Source: Phoronis australis
Taxonomy: Eukaryota; Phoronida; Phoronidae
Assembly (NCBI GenBank): GCA_002633005.1
Contig: NMRA01000114.1
Location: forward strand, 2,343 to 41,040
Length of the DNA: 38,698 nucleotides
Reading direction: 5' to 3'
The notes under the pieces were generated by a model, which did no database searches, was not told where the DNA came from, and was given only the letters and a program-made list of their open reading frames with translations. The position numbers and the translations under genes were made by a program. Each line of letters begins with the position of its first letter. The stretch's first letter is position 1. This document shows positions 1-12,460 of this stretch, piece by piece.

Positions 1-3000
1 ATTTCAGGTAATTTGTTGAGTCGAAACTATATTTTTATTCAAGAGTACAAGTTTTCCTATTGACGATGGCGATTCAGCGGCGACGCATCAGTCGGCAAGT
101 TTTCGCCCTGTGATGAGCACATTTTTTTGAAAAATTATCGTAATTTAACAACGGAAGTTCATAGCAATGCATCACAATTTTGTAGAAAGACTGTCATACA
201 TGTAGGCTAAAATTCGTCACAAAGCGTAAATTTTATGAATCCTAGCTTCCGATTTTACCCGTTTTGGAAACCGGCTTTCAACTGCCGTAGGCTACAATAA
301 GAATCCCCTCCCCGTGAAATGATTTTTTCTAAGCGTTTATTAGAGCCAATACAGTATACAGCTTTCCACCAAGGCTAGATGATACTACGACACTATTCTT
401 TGCTGCATTAGTAACTGGTCTTGGCTAATATTATCATTTTATGGCCTGGTCATCCATTCAGCCAAAAGTAGTTCCAGAGGTGGCTTATCAGCAAGCTGAC
501 TCACAATAGAAGCCTGATAAGAGTGAAGGTGGATAAATGCGGTGTTCCTACAGTTTCTTGTTTTAGTGGATGTGTTCACGATATGGATATTTGAAAAAAA
601 AATTCCACGACTGTTGACAATTGCATTCCTGTCGGTATTTTCATTAGAGGCTAACCAAGAAAGCAACAGCATTTTTCCAAACAAGTTTCACTGAATTGTT
701 AAAGAGGCCAGGAACGTGGTAAGCAGATTAAATTGCAATATTGAAAGTGGTTCTCTCCCACTGAAGCACAATTCAACCTGCTGACCTGGTAGTTTTAGGG
801 TTTGTTCGTAAGGATTTTTTTTTAATTTCTGTTGGTATCAAAGCATTATCTTTTATTTCGAATTCCAAAAAACGATATGTCAACTGCTAGCCACTTCGTC
901 GATTTTTCTCCCACAAGAAAACCACGAACTCTCCTTATTTGGTATAACAATACACAGACATGGCACATTTGCCTTACTTGGAACATGTGACCTTTGACCT
1001 CAAGCGACTTCAAGCAACTGATCGTGAACGCATGCGTGCATTTCTCATAACAGGGAGGAAGATTAGAAACTGTGGTCAATCTCACAGTTTTACTTCGCGC
1101 GTATTTCAAAAATCGTGATTTCCATCCTTGTTTTAAGTCTTTCATGTATTTATGCCTGCTGTCAATCAATAGGCAATGCCTCGAAATTATAATCTAACTC
1201 AAAGTCTTATAGACGAATTGCATTGTAATGAGGGTCGATATTAGGCTAAAGACCGATCGACGAAGTGTGGGGCGGGGATGACCTGGTACAACTATTGTTC
1301 CCTAATACTGAACACAAATGGCAAGCGTCATTTAGTTATTTCGGAGGACTGCGAACTGAATACTGTGATAGGCCTGTTATGCACACATCAAGGTGACAAG
1401 ACGACTTACGTTACTTGTATCTAAGTCGAGCACTTCACATGTGATTTCGTGTACACAATGCATTAACTTTCAATAGTATCAGCTGCCATTGTTTTCTAAC
1501 TGATATACTAATTTCCCAATTGTTCTTCAACTTTTTATATTTTCAGTTTTACTTTTTCACGTTTTGTCTTTTTTGGATTTGATTTCTTCTTACATGAAGA
1601 TGATAAATTATGAGAACTTGAAACAAAAATTGTGTACCAGCTGGTCTCCCAAAACAATGAATGTTGATGGTGAATTCCCACGCACTCGAATGTCATTCAG
1701 TCATATCACCAGCGGTAATTTCCAGTAAAAAGTACCATCGTAAATAGTATTTTTTCTAAAATTTTGGGAACAAGGTAACGGAAAGTGAAAGCACCCGCCC
1801 GTCAATTGATGAGGGTAATTCGTGGCTTATCTTCATGTCGTTCTATAATTTGTCGTTGTAATTACAACAAAATCTGGAACTTGAGAATTTTAAACATATT
1901 ACTTACAAATACTTTCAAGCTTTAACGTTGCAATATTGTTGTCAATAGTTGACGCTTTTTTACTCGAACATGGTTTACGACCTGTGTTTCAGCCGGACAC
2001 CAGATTATTTTTGCGCTTGTTTCCTGGCTGATACTTACTAAGCCAGAGTTTGCCAATTAGAACCTACTGAAATTCAATTTAAAGCAATTTGGTTTGTGAT
2101 ACATCAAAATAATTCATGAACTTTGATCCCGGTTCCAAAGTTTCCAAAGCCTCGTGCCCTTGCATTCCCTAACAATAATCGCGGAAAACCGTGCCCCCAT
2201 GAGAAGAGTCGAAGTTGTAAGACAGCCTGTTTTTCTCGAATGGACGCGTTGTTTAAAAATTTAAAACTTTTATGAAAACTCAAAAATCGTGCCCACTCTA
2301 ACTCCGTACAGTACAAAACCCATAAAATTGCACAAAACAAGAATTTAACAACTAGAATAACTTTTCCGCTTCATTTTTTCAATAGAAAATTACGTAAACG
2401 TGTTTCAAGAATATTATAGAATCTCAACGACTTGAAATTCCTTTAAAGCATACAAAAATTAAAGTTTCAACAATAATCAGCAGAATGCGTTTTTCTGCCG
2501 TTGCACTGAAAATGTCCTTTTAAACACCAAATCATTATCAGTTAAAGGCAGGAAAACGCATTGTTTTGTGTCACAACTTACAAAATTTTGTTTTTCGAGG
2601 ACTTTCATGAAAAGAAAGAAACTATTTTAAAATGAATTGTAGTTCCGCTTGTTTCATATAGCAGCTTACACCAGGGTTTATTTTTGTGATACACCAACTC
2701 AGGCCAGTACATTTTCAAATTCTCAAAATTCAACTTGCAGAGAAATATTGTATCAACCTACCTTCGGCGTTTGAGAGTCTCGCGAGGAGACACGCGATGA
2801 AGCACCAGTGTGGGAGATTCATCACGATAGTGATCGCCTCAAATGTCTTTCCAAAACCACTGAGAAATTTGCGATTCCTTCGTTATTTATAACAAGACGT
2901 GTGAAAAGAGCCGTTCCCGTTCAGGAAAATTATAAAAAAATGTCGTGCAAGTGTTTTTTTCGCCCACGTGTGATGACGTCAATGCGTAAATGGGTACATG

Positions 3001-3414
3001 TATAGAAAATGGGTGCCGAGGTAGAGTGAATAGAAATTCACACTGGCAATAAAATTTCAATTTCAAATGCGCACGAAAAGGAGTGCTATTCGATTGTGAG
3101 GCGAATCAATGTTTTCGCATCCTGTCGATGAAACAATTTCTTGATAATAACAGCGGAAAGCGAGGATAGGGTTTAAGTTTCATGAGCTTTCATACACGCT
3201 TGTGCCTCCAATTTAATTAATGCTTTAAAAACTAATACAAATTTTCATTGGTGTTGATTTCATAAAAAAGTTTCTTACCGTACAATTTTGTATATTTAGG
3301 TACACGTACATTCAGTGGTGTTTTTTTTTTCCGAAATTATGCGTTTTTTCCCAAAGAACTTCCATTCGTTTCGTCAAGTATTTTGAATACAGACCAGTGA
3401 AGTTTTGATTATAT
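1..3414. other. No feature recognised
   Basis: AT-rich sequence with only short open frames on both strands (longest 846-1169, minus, 107 codons, no recognisable domain, with no ordered splice partners). I see no RNA gene, clear repeat or exon. Confidence 0.5.
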
Positions 3415-3630
3415 GTGCAGGTGAGTGTCAAATGCACTGATGCACGGCTTTACATTGTTGAGGATTCGGGTTACACGGAATGATATCTCTCAAAAAAGTA
3501 CACAGTCTAGATCGTGCATTATGTGCAGGTGGGTGTCAAGTGCACTGATGCACGGCTTTACATTGTTGTGGATTCGGGTAGACGCAATGATCTCGCCAAA
3601 AGTACATGTACACAGTCTAGATTTTGCAAA
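3415..3630. repeat. 108-bp tandem duplication, two copies
   Basis: Two head-to-tail copies begin at GTGCAGGTG (3415 and 3523). Shared words include TGCACTGATGCACGGCTTT, ACATTGTTG, GGATTCGGGT and ACACAGTCTAGAT. Differences are mostly substitutions plus small gaps and an added GTACAT in copy 2. The open frame spanning both copies (3425-3649, plus) just reads the repeat and is not a gene on present evidence. Confidence 0.85.
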
Positions 3631-3755
3631 ACATTTTTTCAGCAAGTAAACCGGGATTTATATTTTCCTCGGTTACAACTTTTATTTTGATTGCTTATGT
3701 TGACACTCACACTTGCAAGTGTTAAAAACTCACTGTTTTAGTGGTTAGATCATTG

Positions 3756-3896
3756 TAGAGTTCAGTAAGGACCAGCGCCAGGACCTCGCTAAAATCTAGC
3801 CAATATCACGTATTCTCCTTTAACATACGCGGCAATATATCACGTAAGCTTGCGAAGTTTTGCTTTTTAGCGAGGTCCTAGCGGTACTGAACTCTA
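3756..3896. mobile_element. MITE copy 1 (141 bp)
   Basis: Terminal inverted repeats TAGAGTTCAGTA / TACTGAACTCTA, continuing inward with a second inverted block around GGACCTCGCTAA / TTAGCGAGGTCC. The body shares words with a second copy at 6763-6895 (CTAGCCAA, TTCTC, TTAA, CAATAT, TCAC, TAA). It has no coding capacity. This is a non-autonomous DNA transposon family; the superfamily is not clear from the ends. Confidence 0.78.
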
Positions 3897-6762
3897 AATA
3901 GCTTGTGCAACTGCTCGTTAAACCACCACCAAGAAGGTCATGACCGTGCTTAAGTTACTACAACAAGTGTTATATCGCTTCATCCACTTTTCTATGCTAC
4001 AGCCGCATTGATGTGAACAGGACATTAGTTTAGTAGTGCATGTCCTAGATTATACAGTGCAACTCAAATAAAATTACGTCCTTTGAGACTCACCTGGGGA
4101 GCCGCTCATGGGCGGCGCATCATAAGGGGCTGGGGGTCTATAGCCCCCACTGATTTCAGTGCTGCGCCATCCATGGTCAACAAGAAATACAAGTACTGTC
4201 CAGTTCAGGGGAAAATTGGTTTTAATGTTTTCATATTCGTAAAGGGTGAACAAAACTAGTATATTATTAATTGAAATACAATTTAAGCTTGAATTTTAAG
4301 TGTACAACTCACACCTAGCCGCATTCAGTCTTACAGGTCTTTGGTTTTCTAAAGGCGAGAAAGTTGCCAAGCAAACTTTTAAAAATGGCTATTGCAAAGA
4401 GGCTTGGACAGACCTGTGGACCAAATCATAGACACTATACGAACAGCGCAGGTTTCTGTTGCGAAGACTTGGTGCGAAAAGGGGTTAACTTACGCTGTGA
4501 TCTGAAGCCTGGTTTGTTGCACTTCTGATGGGGACTTCCGACTCGGTCCGCAATTAAACACAGTTTTTCCTTAACCTAAGTGATGAACAACTCGATTTAT
4601 TTGATTTGAAACAACACACGCCACTGTCATCAATTGGTAGGGGTTACGAATACCGTGCATTTGCGATCATATCGTTAGCACGCTCCTGGTATCGCACGGA
4701 GACGACATGGGTTGTCAGACTGGCTGGTCCATTCCTAAATAAAACATTAGAAGTTTTGGTGTTCCTCAACATAGTGGCAGTTCGAGCACCAGCAAAATGT
4801 GTATCCGTAAACTTTTGTTATATTTTTTGTAACAGAAGTTCTGCACTCAATCTCTCTACCGTAGTCTGTAGTACCAAAACGAATTCTGTTTCGGCCACTG
4901 CAAATTAACTTCTCCGAAAATGTCGTTTGTTCAAATTATTCTCGCGTTGAAGTAAAATTAGTTACTGAACGATTTAGTAAGTTTCAATGTGAGATTCGGC
5001 AGAACCAGTGCTTCTTAATTATTCAGCTTACATACTTTCTTTTATATATTTGCACTGTAAACCCCTTGTAATACGGGCCCCTTCCTGTATAGTGAATTGA
5101 CAAAATATTAGTTCGCTGCGTATACTTATCATTATAAGCATTGGGCCCTCCTGTAGACACAATTTGTCATTCACACAAAAATGCTCACGATTGATATTCA
5201 TAACGATATTTGTTCGAGCTCTCTGTATCTTTGACAGCTGTTCTCAGCGCAACAAGAAAGCTGACGGCTAACTAGAAACATAACGAAAGCAATATGTCGA
5301 GACCGTCACAGAAACAAACAACTCTTAACGAATGGCGTTGACAATTTTTAATCGTAAAATTAATATCGTTATGTGTTCAACAAATTTTGTGTTTGTGCAC
5401 TCATCATCTAAACGCTCTTCCTAATTATACTCTTGGCTATACCTCGAATGTTCATGTCTATTTACAACAAACCTCGTAAACATGGCCTCAACTTGGAAAG
5501 AACTGAAACAGTTCATTATCTTGTCCATGACCTTATTCCGGCTCGAGGCGTAAAATGAGCTACCGTGAGATTAATTAGAAGTTTTTACCAAGTCCCAAAC
5601 ACTAACAAGCTGCCAGTTGGGTCAAAGCCTGCAATCATTTCTATACTCATTAACGGGTAAAATCGAGAGGTGAAATCATTTTTTCAACGTACAGCGATAG
5701 TAACAGCTTTAATTATTGCACATGAGGTCAAGTAAAAATTATACCACCTCTTATATATTTTCTGTTCCCATTGACCCCTTACAAAAACGTCTTAAAAGGG
5801 CCCGAGCAATTATCTGCATTTTTGATTAACGCAAGATTTTGAAGACATCTAAAATTTGGGCAAAGCACGATATTATTAACCTAATTATGGAATACGACGT
5901 GTGGAGACAGTTGCCATTTACGACGGAAGCTTTCATTTTACTTTGCAGATTGATAAGCTTGATCGGCCTGAGTGTTTTTTTTTTTAATTTAACAGAGCAA
6001 AATGTGCGTCTGTTATTGCATGGGGCAAATCCGCTACATTTATGCCGCGACCGAGTGTTCGTTGAAAAGTGAAACGGCCGGGAAAGGAGTGGGAAAGCAC
6101 CCGTTGAGATAATCAAATTTGAATGTAGTTAAAGTACATTTAATTATAGATTTAATTACTTTCAAAGAGAGGAGAATGTTGCTTATAATCAAAGCCCATA
6201 CATCCTCTTTATCAAATTTCACCTTTACGAATGCATTCGAGCGACCATGCGCATTATCATAGTCGTGACCAAGAGCACTCTATTCAAATTTGTGTCAAGC
6301 AGGAGCTTGCACATAAGCAAAAACTACCTCTCCTGGGGGTCGAATAACAAGCTGAACACGAAATCAATTATCGAAATTGCTTTCCTAGATATTTTGTCAC
6401 GCTCTGAAACCTCATTGGCGACCTATACATGAGCATTGTAGCGCATCGACAGATCTATTTTTTTGGTTGTTCGTGGATACAAAATTTTCACTAGTTTCTA
6501 ACTGAATCCCACTAATCTACATGTACTTGCATGCGTCATTTAAAATTTACGTTTGTTTGGATCGTTACTACTCTTTATTTCCATCCCACTTGCGGTGCTT
6601 TAACAGTACATGTATGATTATCAAAAGAATTTGGCCAACATGTCAGTACGACACACACAATATCGCCCGGTTGATCCGCCGAATTCAACAGTGTGTGACG
6701 TCAACATCGACACGTATTGGTGCCGGGGAGACAGTACGCGTATGTGTCGAGCAGCTGCGGGG
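3897..6762. other. No gene recognised between the two MITE copies
   Basis: Apart from the palindrome at 4108-4174, the stretch has only short frames. The longest (4606-4908, plus, 100 codons) matches no family I know and shows no coding bias I can see. Confidence 0.5.
4108..4174. repeat. Nested palindrome / stem-loop
   Basis: Outer arms ATGGGCGGCGCA (4108-4119) and TGCGCCATCCAT (4163-4174) pair at 10 of 12 positions. Inside, GGGGCT and AGCCCC, and a GGGGG/CCCCC pair around TCTATAG, give further stem choices. This may be the folded end of an old inverted-repeat transposon. Confidence 0.55.
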
Positions 6763-6895
6763 TAGGAGTTCAGTAATGCTAGGACCTCGCTAACAACTAG
6801 CCAAACTGACGAGTTCTCACTTAAAATACTACAATATCTCACTTAATCTCCCGGCGTCTTACTTTCCAGTGAGGTCCTACAGTTCCTGAACTCTA
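6763..6895. mobile_element. MITE copy 2 (about 133 bp)
   Basis: Same orientation and layout as the copy at 3756-3896: GAGTTCAGTA, then CTAGGACCTCGCTAA at the left, and GTGAGGTCCTAC with CCTGAACTC at the right, with a matching interior. The two copies differ at many positions, so both are old. Edges are placed at the TA next to each inverted repeat. Confidence 0.78.
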
Positions 6896-9277
6896 CTCCA
6901 GATTAACACCGTAACGGATGTTGCTTAAGCTACGGGCTCCGCCCTTTTGTGGTCCCTGCTCTCACAGCATTATTAGAGGTACCAATAACATAAGCGTAGG
7001 CCTACAAAATTTTCTTTGAATATGGAAGCACTGACCTCAGGTGGTGCACGTTTGGGATGGGACACCGCCATTTTCAATGTGTGGGGTCAAGAGTGTGGGG
7101 CCCCACTGAGTAAGCTACGCTAATATATTGTAGGTGTCGTTGTGCTGCTCAAAGCTAGTACATAAAGGTGTCAGGTACCTAAAAGTGCAAAGACTCATCA
7201 TGGCGCCAAACATTCCTCGATCGGTATTTTAACCATTCTTGAATTTACAGTTTGGGTTTTGTACAGACTGACAGAAATCTGCAAAACTGATATGTGCGCG
7301 AAATGTGTATATTTGACATACGCATGTATGTAGCATTCTTGATATTGTAATCGGCACAAACACGGGGGACCTGATTAGAGGGGGGTGCACACATGAACTC
7401 GTCCAGTTCGATCAACTGACTATACCCAATGAACACACGTCTCATCATGCAGAAGTGGTCTCAATTGCTTTTCGTATCAAAGGTGAAAATCACTCGTTAA
7501 TTTCTTTGGCTTTGGGGTAATTGCTATGATGACCATTCGAGTAGGGGCTCCGCTCTTCGACCTATGCAACGGAACTCATAATTGCTTAATCCGGCACTGG
7601 TGTCCAGAGCGATAGTATCTGTTGTTACATGTACGTTGTGGTGGCTTGTACTAGAGAGTTTCAGCTACACCTTAAACGTGAGGTCGGCATTCTTTGCTTT
7701 CTACGTCGCAATAATGACCTTTAATTTCGCATTCAGTCTTGTCACACCAACCTCTGACCCCGAGTAACTGCACAACGTGAGCTTTAGTTTCTGGTTTATC
7801 TTAAATATCACTAAATTAATAGCAACTTTTGGTGTTGATAGAAAATTTAGCCCTGGAGCGATCTGTTTCATAAAAAATGACTTTTGAGACTTACATGTAG
7901 GACAGAAATTTGGCCTTACGCTCCATGCATCTATATCTGAAAACAAAATTAAGTCTCACTTGAGTAAATATGCAATCTACCTGTGTCTATACACATAATT
8001 TCTTGTCAATGAGATAATTTCTACATGTATGAATGATTTCTAGGCGGCAATGCGCTCCTTTACTTGGCTAAACCTTCATTCAGAAATAATGAGATTTATG
8101 GCACTCTGACATAAATCCTATTATTTGGGCAAATACCATTATAGAGCCCTTCATGCTTCATATCCAACTGCTGGTTAGTTCCTACCAAGTCCGATGGTTG
8201 CGCTGTTTGTTCTTTCTCTCCAGCTTCCTGTTTGCCCAGCCTCAAGCAACAGTACATTCACTCGTTTTCCTAATTAGACAAGTTTATAACTAGTAGACTC
8301 CTTCCCGTTCGTCGTTAATTGTCCTGGACAAACGATTCTTCCCTTATTTATTATTTGTAGCCACAGATGGCTTTTCTAACGGTCGATTTCTTTCGATTTT
8401 AATGATCCCTCAAACCCAAACCAATTCCTCGCCATTTCACCACGTCCCTGAGTATAAGTGGGATATCGTGTGACAATCGCCGTCTGCTTTGGGGATGAGA
8501 CCCGGCGACGAGGTATAAAGGTTATCAACGGGGCTCGTAGGACAGGGGCTAGTCAACGCGTAGCCCCTCGGTTGGCCGGTTGGGGGCTAGAATACTTCTC
8601 ATCACTTTCTGTACCATTTCGTCTGGCCAAATCCGGCCACTGATTTTGAGTTTAACCTCGTCAAAAATACATTCCACACTTAAAACTATCACTTAAAAAA
8701 GCGCTTCATTTCTTCATGGATCCATTTATTTTACTTCTATACATATCTTCGATGATGCTTAGTTATGAGATTGGGGTGATTTTGCCGAAGAATTTCACCT
8801 CCACTTTTTTGGTTCCCGTTGACGTTTTCACTGCGCGCGCCATAACCGAAAGTATGTCCACTGAGTCACGCGCGTTAGGCAAAGGCTAGCGCGAGACAGA
8901 GCGAAGCGCGTGAGTATAGTGCATGACACTAGCTATTTTAAGCCTTGAACAAGGAGTGAAGCACAGGTTGGGGTCTGGATACCCATGTAGAACGAGCTTG
9001 AATGCCAGCGGTTTGACAAGTGTGTGACCTCGGCTCCAGACGTATTTATGGTTTGGGTACATGGCGGATACTGGAATTACATAACACTAGACTTGGTACT
9101 ATTCCAGCAGGACTGGAGGTATTATTAATGTAAACAGATGGGATTTACAATGGTTAAGACCTAGATGGGAATCTATCCCATATCGCCCTGAAGCCTGGTG
9201 CGGTAAAGCTCGAAAGTGCCGCGTCTAACACATGGAAGTGTCCTCATATAGCGCGCAACCACTTTGGTGGGTAAAAT
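6896..9277. other. No gene recognised
   Basis: Unique-looking intergenic sequence with short frames only. It contains the GGGCTCCGC(C/T)CTT word twice (near 6934 and 7545) and the hairpin at 8544-8568. Confidence 0.5.
8544..8568. repeat. Perfect 8-bp hairpin
   Basis: AGGGGCTA (8544-8551) and TAGCCCCT (8561-8568) are perfect inverted copies with a 9-nt loop. A third GGGGGCTAG word follows at 8582-8590. No gene or terminator context is visible. Confidence 0.5.
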
Positions 9278-9440
9278 AATAGTAATAAAATTTAGGTACT
9301 AAGTAAAACAAAACAATAATAAAAAATAATAATAAAAAAACCAAAAGTAATAATAACAATAAATAATAACAAAGAATAATAAAAAAGTAAAAAATAATTA
9401 TAATAATAATAAATAAATAATAATAATAATAATAATAAAT
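9278..9440. repeat. AAT/TAA microsatellite and A-rich tract
   Basis: About 160 bp of interrupted AAT and AATA units, ending in a purer (TAA)n run at 9400-9440. It is a simple repeat by inspection. AT-rich but less regular sequence continues from 9600 to 9790. Confidence 0.92.
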
Positions 9441-11189
9441 TTGGATGTCACTGTTGGCATTTTATTCGACTTTCCATGAAAGATACGGAGATACTGTACT
9501 CACCCTTGGATATGTTGTTTGTTAGGCCTTTTCAAGTACTTCGTCACCGGCCCTAACCCTACCATGTTTATCTACGCTTTTGATCGGCATACTTCCTTCC
9601 GAACAACACTTAAAAAACATGTATACTTTACCGACGCACGAAAAAAATCAATAAAAAAAAATTAAAAACCCAACATATAATACAACTAATAAACAAGCTA
9701 AAATGTACACTAAAACATTGCTACGAATTAAATAAATAATAATTGAAAATAAACTAATAACATAAAAATAATAACAACAAAATGTGCTAAACATTTTAAA
9801 ACACTCGTGTCAATTGCTATCACATAATACTTCACATTTCGTTCTCTCGGCATAATTTAAACCTATTCCAACCGCGCTTAAGTTACGGTAATACGTCAAC
9901 TTTTCTTTTCGTCTAGCATCGTGGTCGGGTATTTCCCACCAGGACGATTTTCGAATAGTCGGCTACTCTAGTGGCAGATAGGCGAACGTTATGATCGACG
10001 AGATTACGTCTCACATGCCTGCTAAGTTGTCCACTGCCCAGGCGCGTATAGCTTAGTCATACGAAATCTGCGCTCGAGTGCCTCCAGAGCGAGGGCATGA
10101 CCGACTTAAGCTGTTTCCTTTAATTTTACGATTTTCGTATATACTAGTTCATTTCGGTGTAATTAGGTCTAAGCCAGTCACTCTAACAGTTGTCCTTATC
10201 CGCTAAAGTAGGGTCGTTTTCATCTGCAACCCAGGATCCACTACACCCGGGCTATTAGTAGGCCTAAACAGTATCCATGTCATTGCGCCAAGTTTTTGAA
10301 AACGCGTCACTCACACTAGTGGGTTACATCTGCCCGTTTAGGCGTATAAATCATATCAGATTACCAGTAATGTCTGACATATTTTAACACAAGATTTTTA
10401 ATTTACGATTTCAAAATCTTGTAATCTTCCATTTTGTTAACCTATATTGCACGCAAATGTGCCTAACCTACTTCCTAAAATTTTGTCACCAAAGCACACT
10501 GGGATCACACTAGCCCAAATTCAGTTGCAGCGCTCATTGACCCAGATTTCATGGTAATGGGCCAGCCTGTGGTTTCACTCTTATGTAATTACATAATTAC
10601 TTGTTGCATAGTGCTGATGACCTGGTGCCAGCAATGGAACTTTCTAGACTAAATTTTCATGATACCAGAACCCTAGGCTTTATTGCATTTCCTAACTAGT
10701 TGTGACCATCTTTTCCTGACATCGACAGCACAAATGCTATTTGTCCTTTTGCTTAGCTCTAGGATATTCGTTGAACACAATGATAGGGTGCTAGGCCTTT
10801 ACTGCCAATCATATTTTGTAGACCAAGTTGCTTCCTGATTTGTGTACTTGATGTTGTCTATTTTATACGACTCGGGGCATCATTATTCCTGAGAGCCTGT
10901 TGCTCTCTCCTCTCTCGTATAGTTGTGTTCTGTAGGATTTTTATAGATATTTTATTTTTCTTAGGCATATAGTAGACATGCAAGTTTCCGTATGAAGGTC
11001 TGTCTGTGGCAGATAGCTTGGTACATGGTTTTAATTAATGATTTTTATCAATCGGTCAGTTTTCATCTTTAAAGCATCAGCGAATAAATAGGACTGTTTG
11101 AATAATGACTTTAGATCTGTTCATAATCTTTATATGAAATGACATCTCCCATGCTGATGGTCCTTTACCTTTCCTGCACCATTACTTCT
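9441..11189. other. No gene recognised
   Basis: AT-rich intergenic sequence between the TAA microsatellite and the 158-bp AT-rich repeat. No frame of note on either strand. Confidence 0.5.
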
Positions 11190-11545
11190 TTTCTAACTTA
11201 TATAAAAAAAATAAATACAAATCAAACTATTAAAAAAAAACTAAATAACAAATATAAAAATTAAATAAAAATATATATTTAAAAAAGTAAAATGTTATTA
11301 AAAAGAATAAATAAAATATTTTAAAATTTACATAAAATATTAAAAAAACACAAATGAAAATATAAGAAATAAAGACAAATCAAACTATTTAAAAAATAAC
11401 AAATATAATAACTAAATAAAAATATATATTTAAAATAGTAAAATAATATTTAAAAAAATACCTAAATAAAAAAATATTGAAATTTATTTAAAATATTAAA
11501 AAAAAACACAAATGAAAATTTAAAAAAAAACTAAAGAAAATGTTT
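11190..11545. repeat. AT-rich block with two 158-bp tandem copies
   Basis: ACAAATCAAACTAT starts at 11217 and again at 11375, and the two units stay in register (AAATAACAAATATAA, TAAATAAAAATATATATTTAAA, AACACAAATGAAAAT) through to about 11532. The sequence is nearly all A and T. The block is flanked by ordinary sequence and lies just left of a GC-richer island. Confidence 0.82.
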
Positions 11546-11789
11546 TATAAAAAGAAATCTACGATCTTTCTTTTCTCAGTACAATTTTGCAGCGAGTTTC
11601 CCTAACAGCACATGCTTCCGCGTGAGGTCACTCCCCAGCCAATGTCACAACGCTTACCTCTTCTGGTACGCAAGTTAATTGTTCCACCGCAATACCAACG
11701 CCTTCGCACATACATGTAGGAACCTGAACGTCAGTTCTCTTCGGCTGCTCTACCCTAGCTCATACATGTACATGATGCATTAGATTCGT

Positions 11790-12460
11790 AATAATTGGGG
11801 GGCACTAAACTTGGGGTACTAAAGTGTGCCCTCAACCTGCTGAATTTCGCTAGGATTTGCCGCGATATGAGTGAGGTTTAGTTTGGGGCGGCTTGGACCC
11901 GGGGAAAGCCCGGCCGGGAATGTAGGGTGGTCCTGTGCCATGCGATGCTCGGGTGGGAACCACCGCAGGTCCTCCAGGTAGGTTTGTGCTTGCACCGTTA
12001 TGTGGTGCAATTTCCCTTGTAGTTAAGGCATAGCAGTGTCTGCTAGGTGAGTGTGCTATGGGGTCAGTAGAGGTGCCTGTAATGTGCAGCAATCACAACT
12101 TTCTCTCGACGACCAGGGTGTGGCTGGACTTCGAGCTTGCCGGGAGCAGTACTGTTCACCGTGAGGTATCCAATATGTCCTCGTGTGCCGTGCCCCAAGT
12201 CTAACATCGTGCCTGCATCCCGGAGGGCGGGGGGGGGCAGCTTCAATGAATATGGAGTCAAATCCGGGACCGGTATTAGTCCTTTTCTCACTGCTTGTGA
12301 CTACCGTTTTCTCCCATCCCCTGTCACTCCCGCTACCAGGGTCACGGCCCCCACGTGAGTTGTGGCGGTGGACAGGATTGTTCATCCATGAACAACCCTG
12401 CCCATGTGGCACATACTGAGCCACAACACCACGTTCCTTACAATATCTCTTTTTATCTCT
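11790..12460. other. GC-richer island without a recognised gene
   Basis: Clearly richer in G and C than its surroundings, with several overlapping open frames on both strands (longest 12056-12424, minus, 122 codons). None has a recognisable domain, and the overlapping frames are expected in GC-rich DNA. A plus-strand frame holds NMESNPGP (12249-12272). The island runs straight into the hairpin array, and the two may be parts of one unknown element. Confidence 0.45.

Noticed and set aside
6180-6260. Start-like ATG and frame at 6247-6432
   Set aside because: Short, with no domain and nothing coding-like around it.
12056-12424. 122-codon minus frame in the GC island
   Set aside because: Overlaps several other frames of similar length on both strands, has no known domain and no clear splice partners; best explained by GC content.
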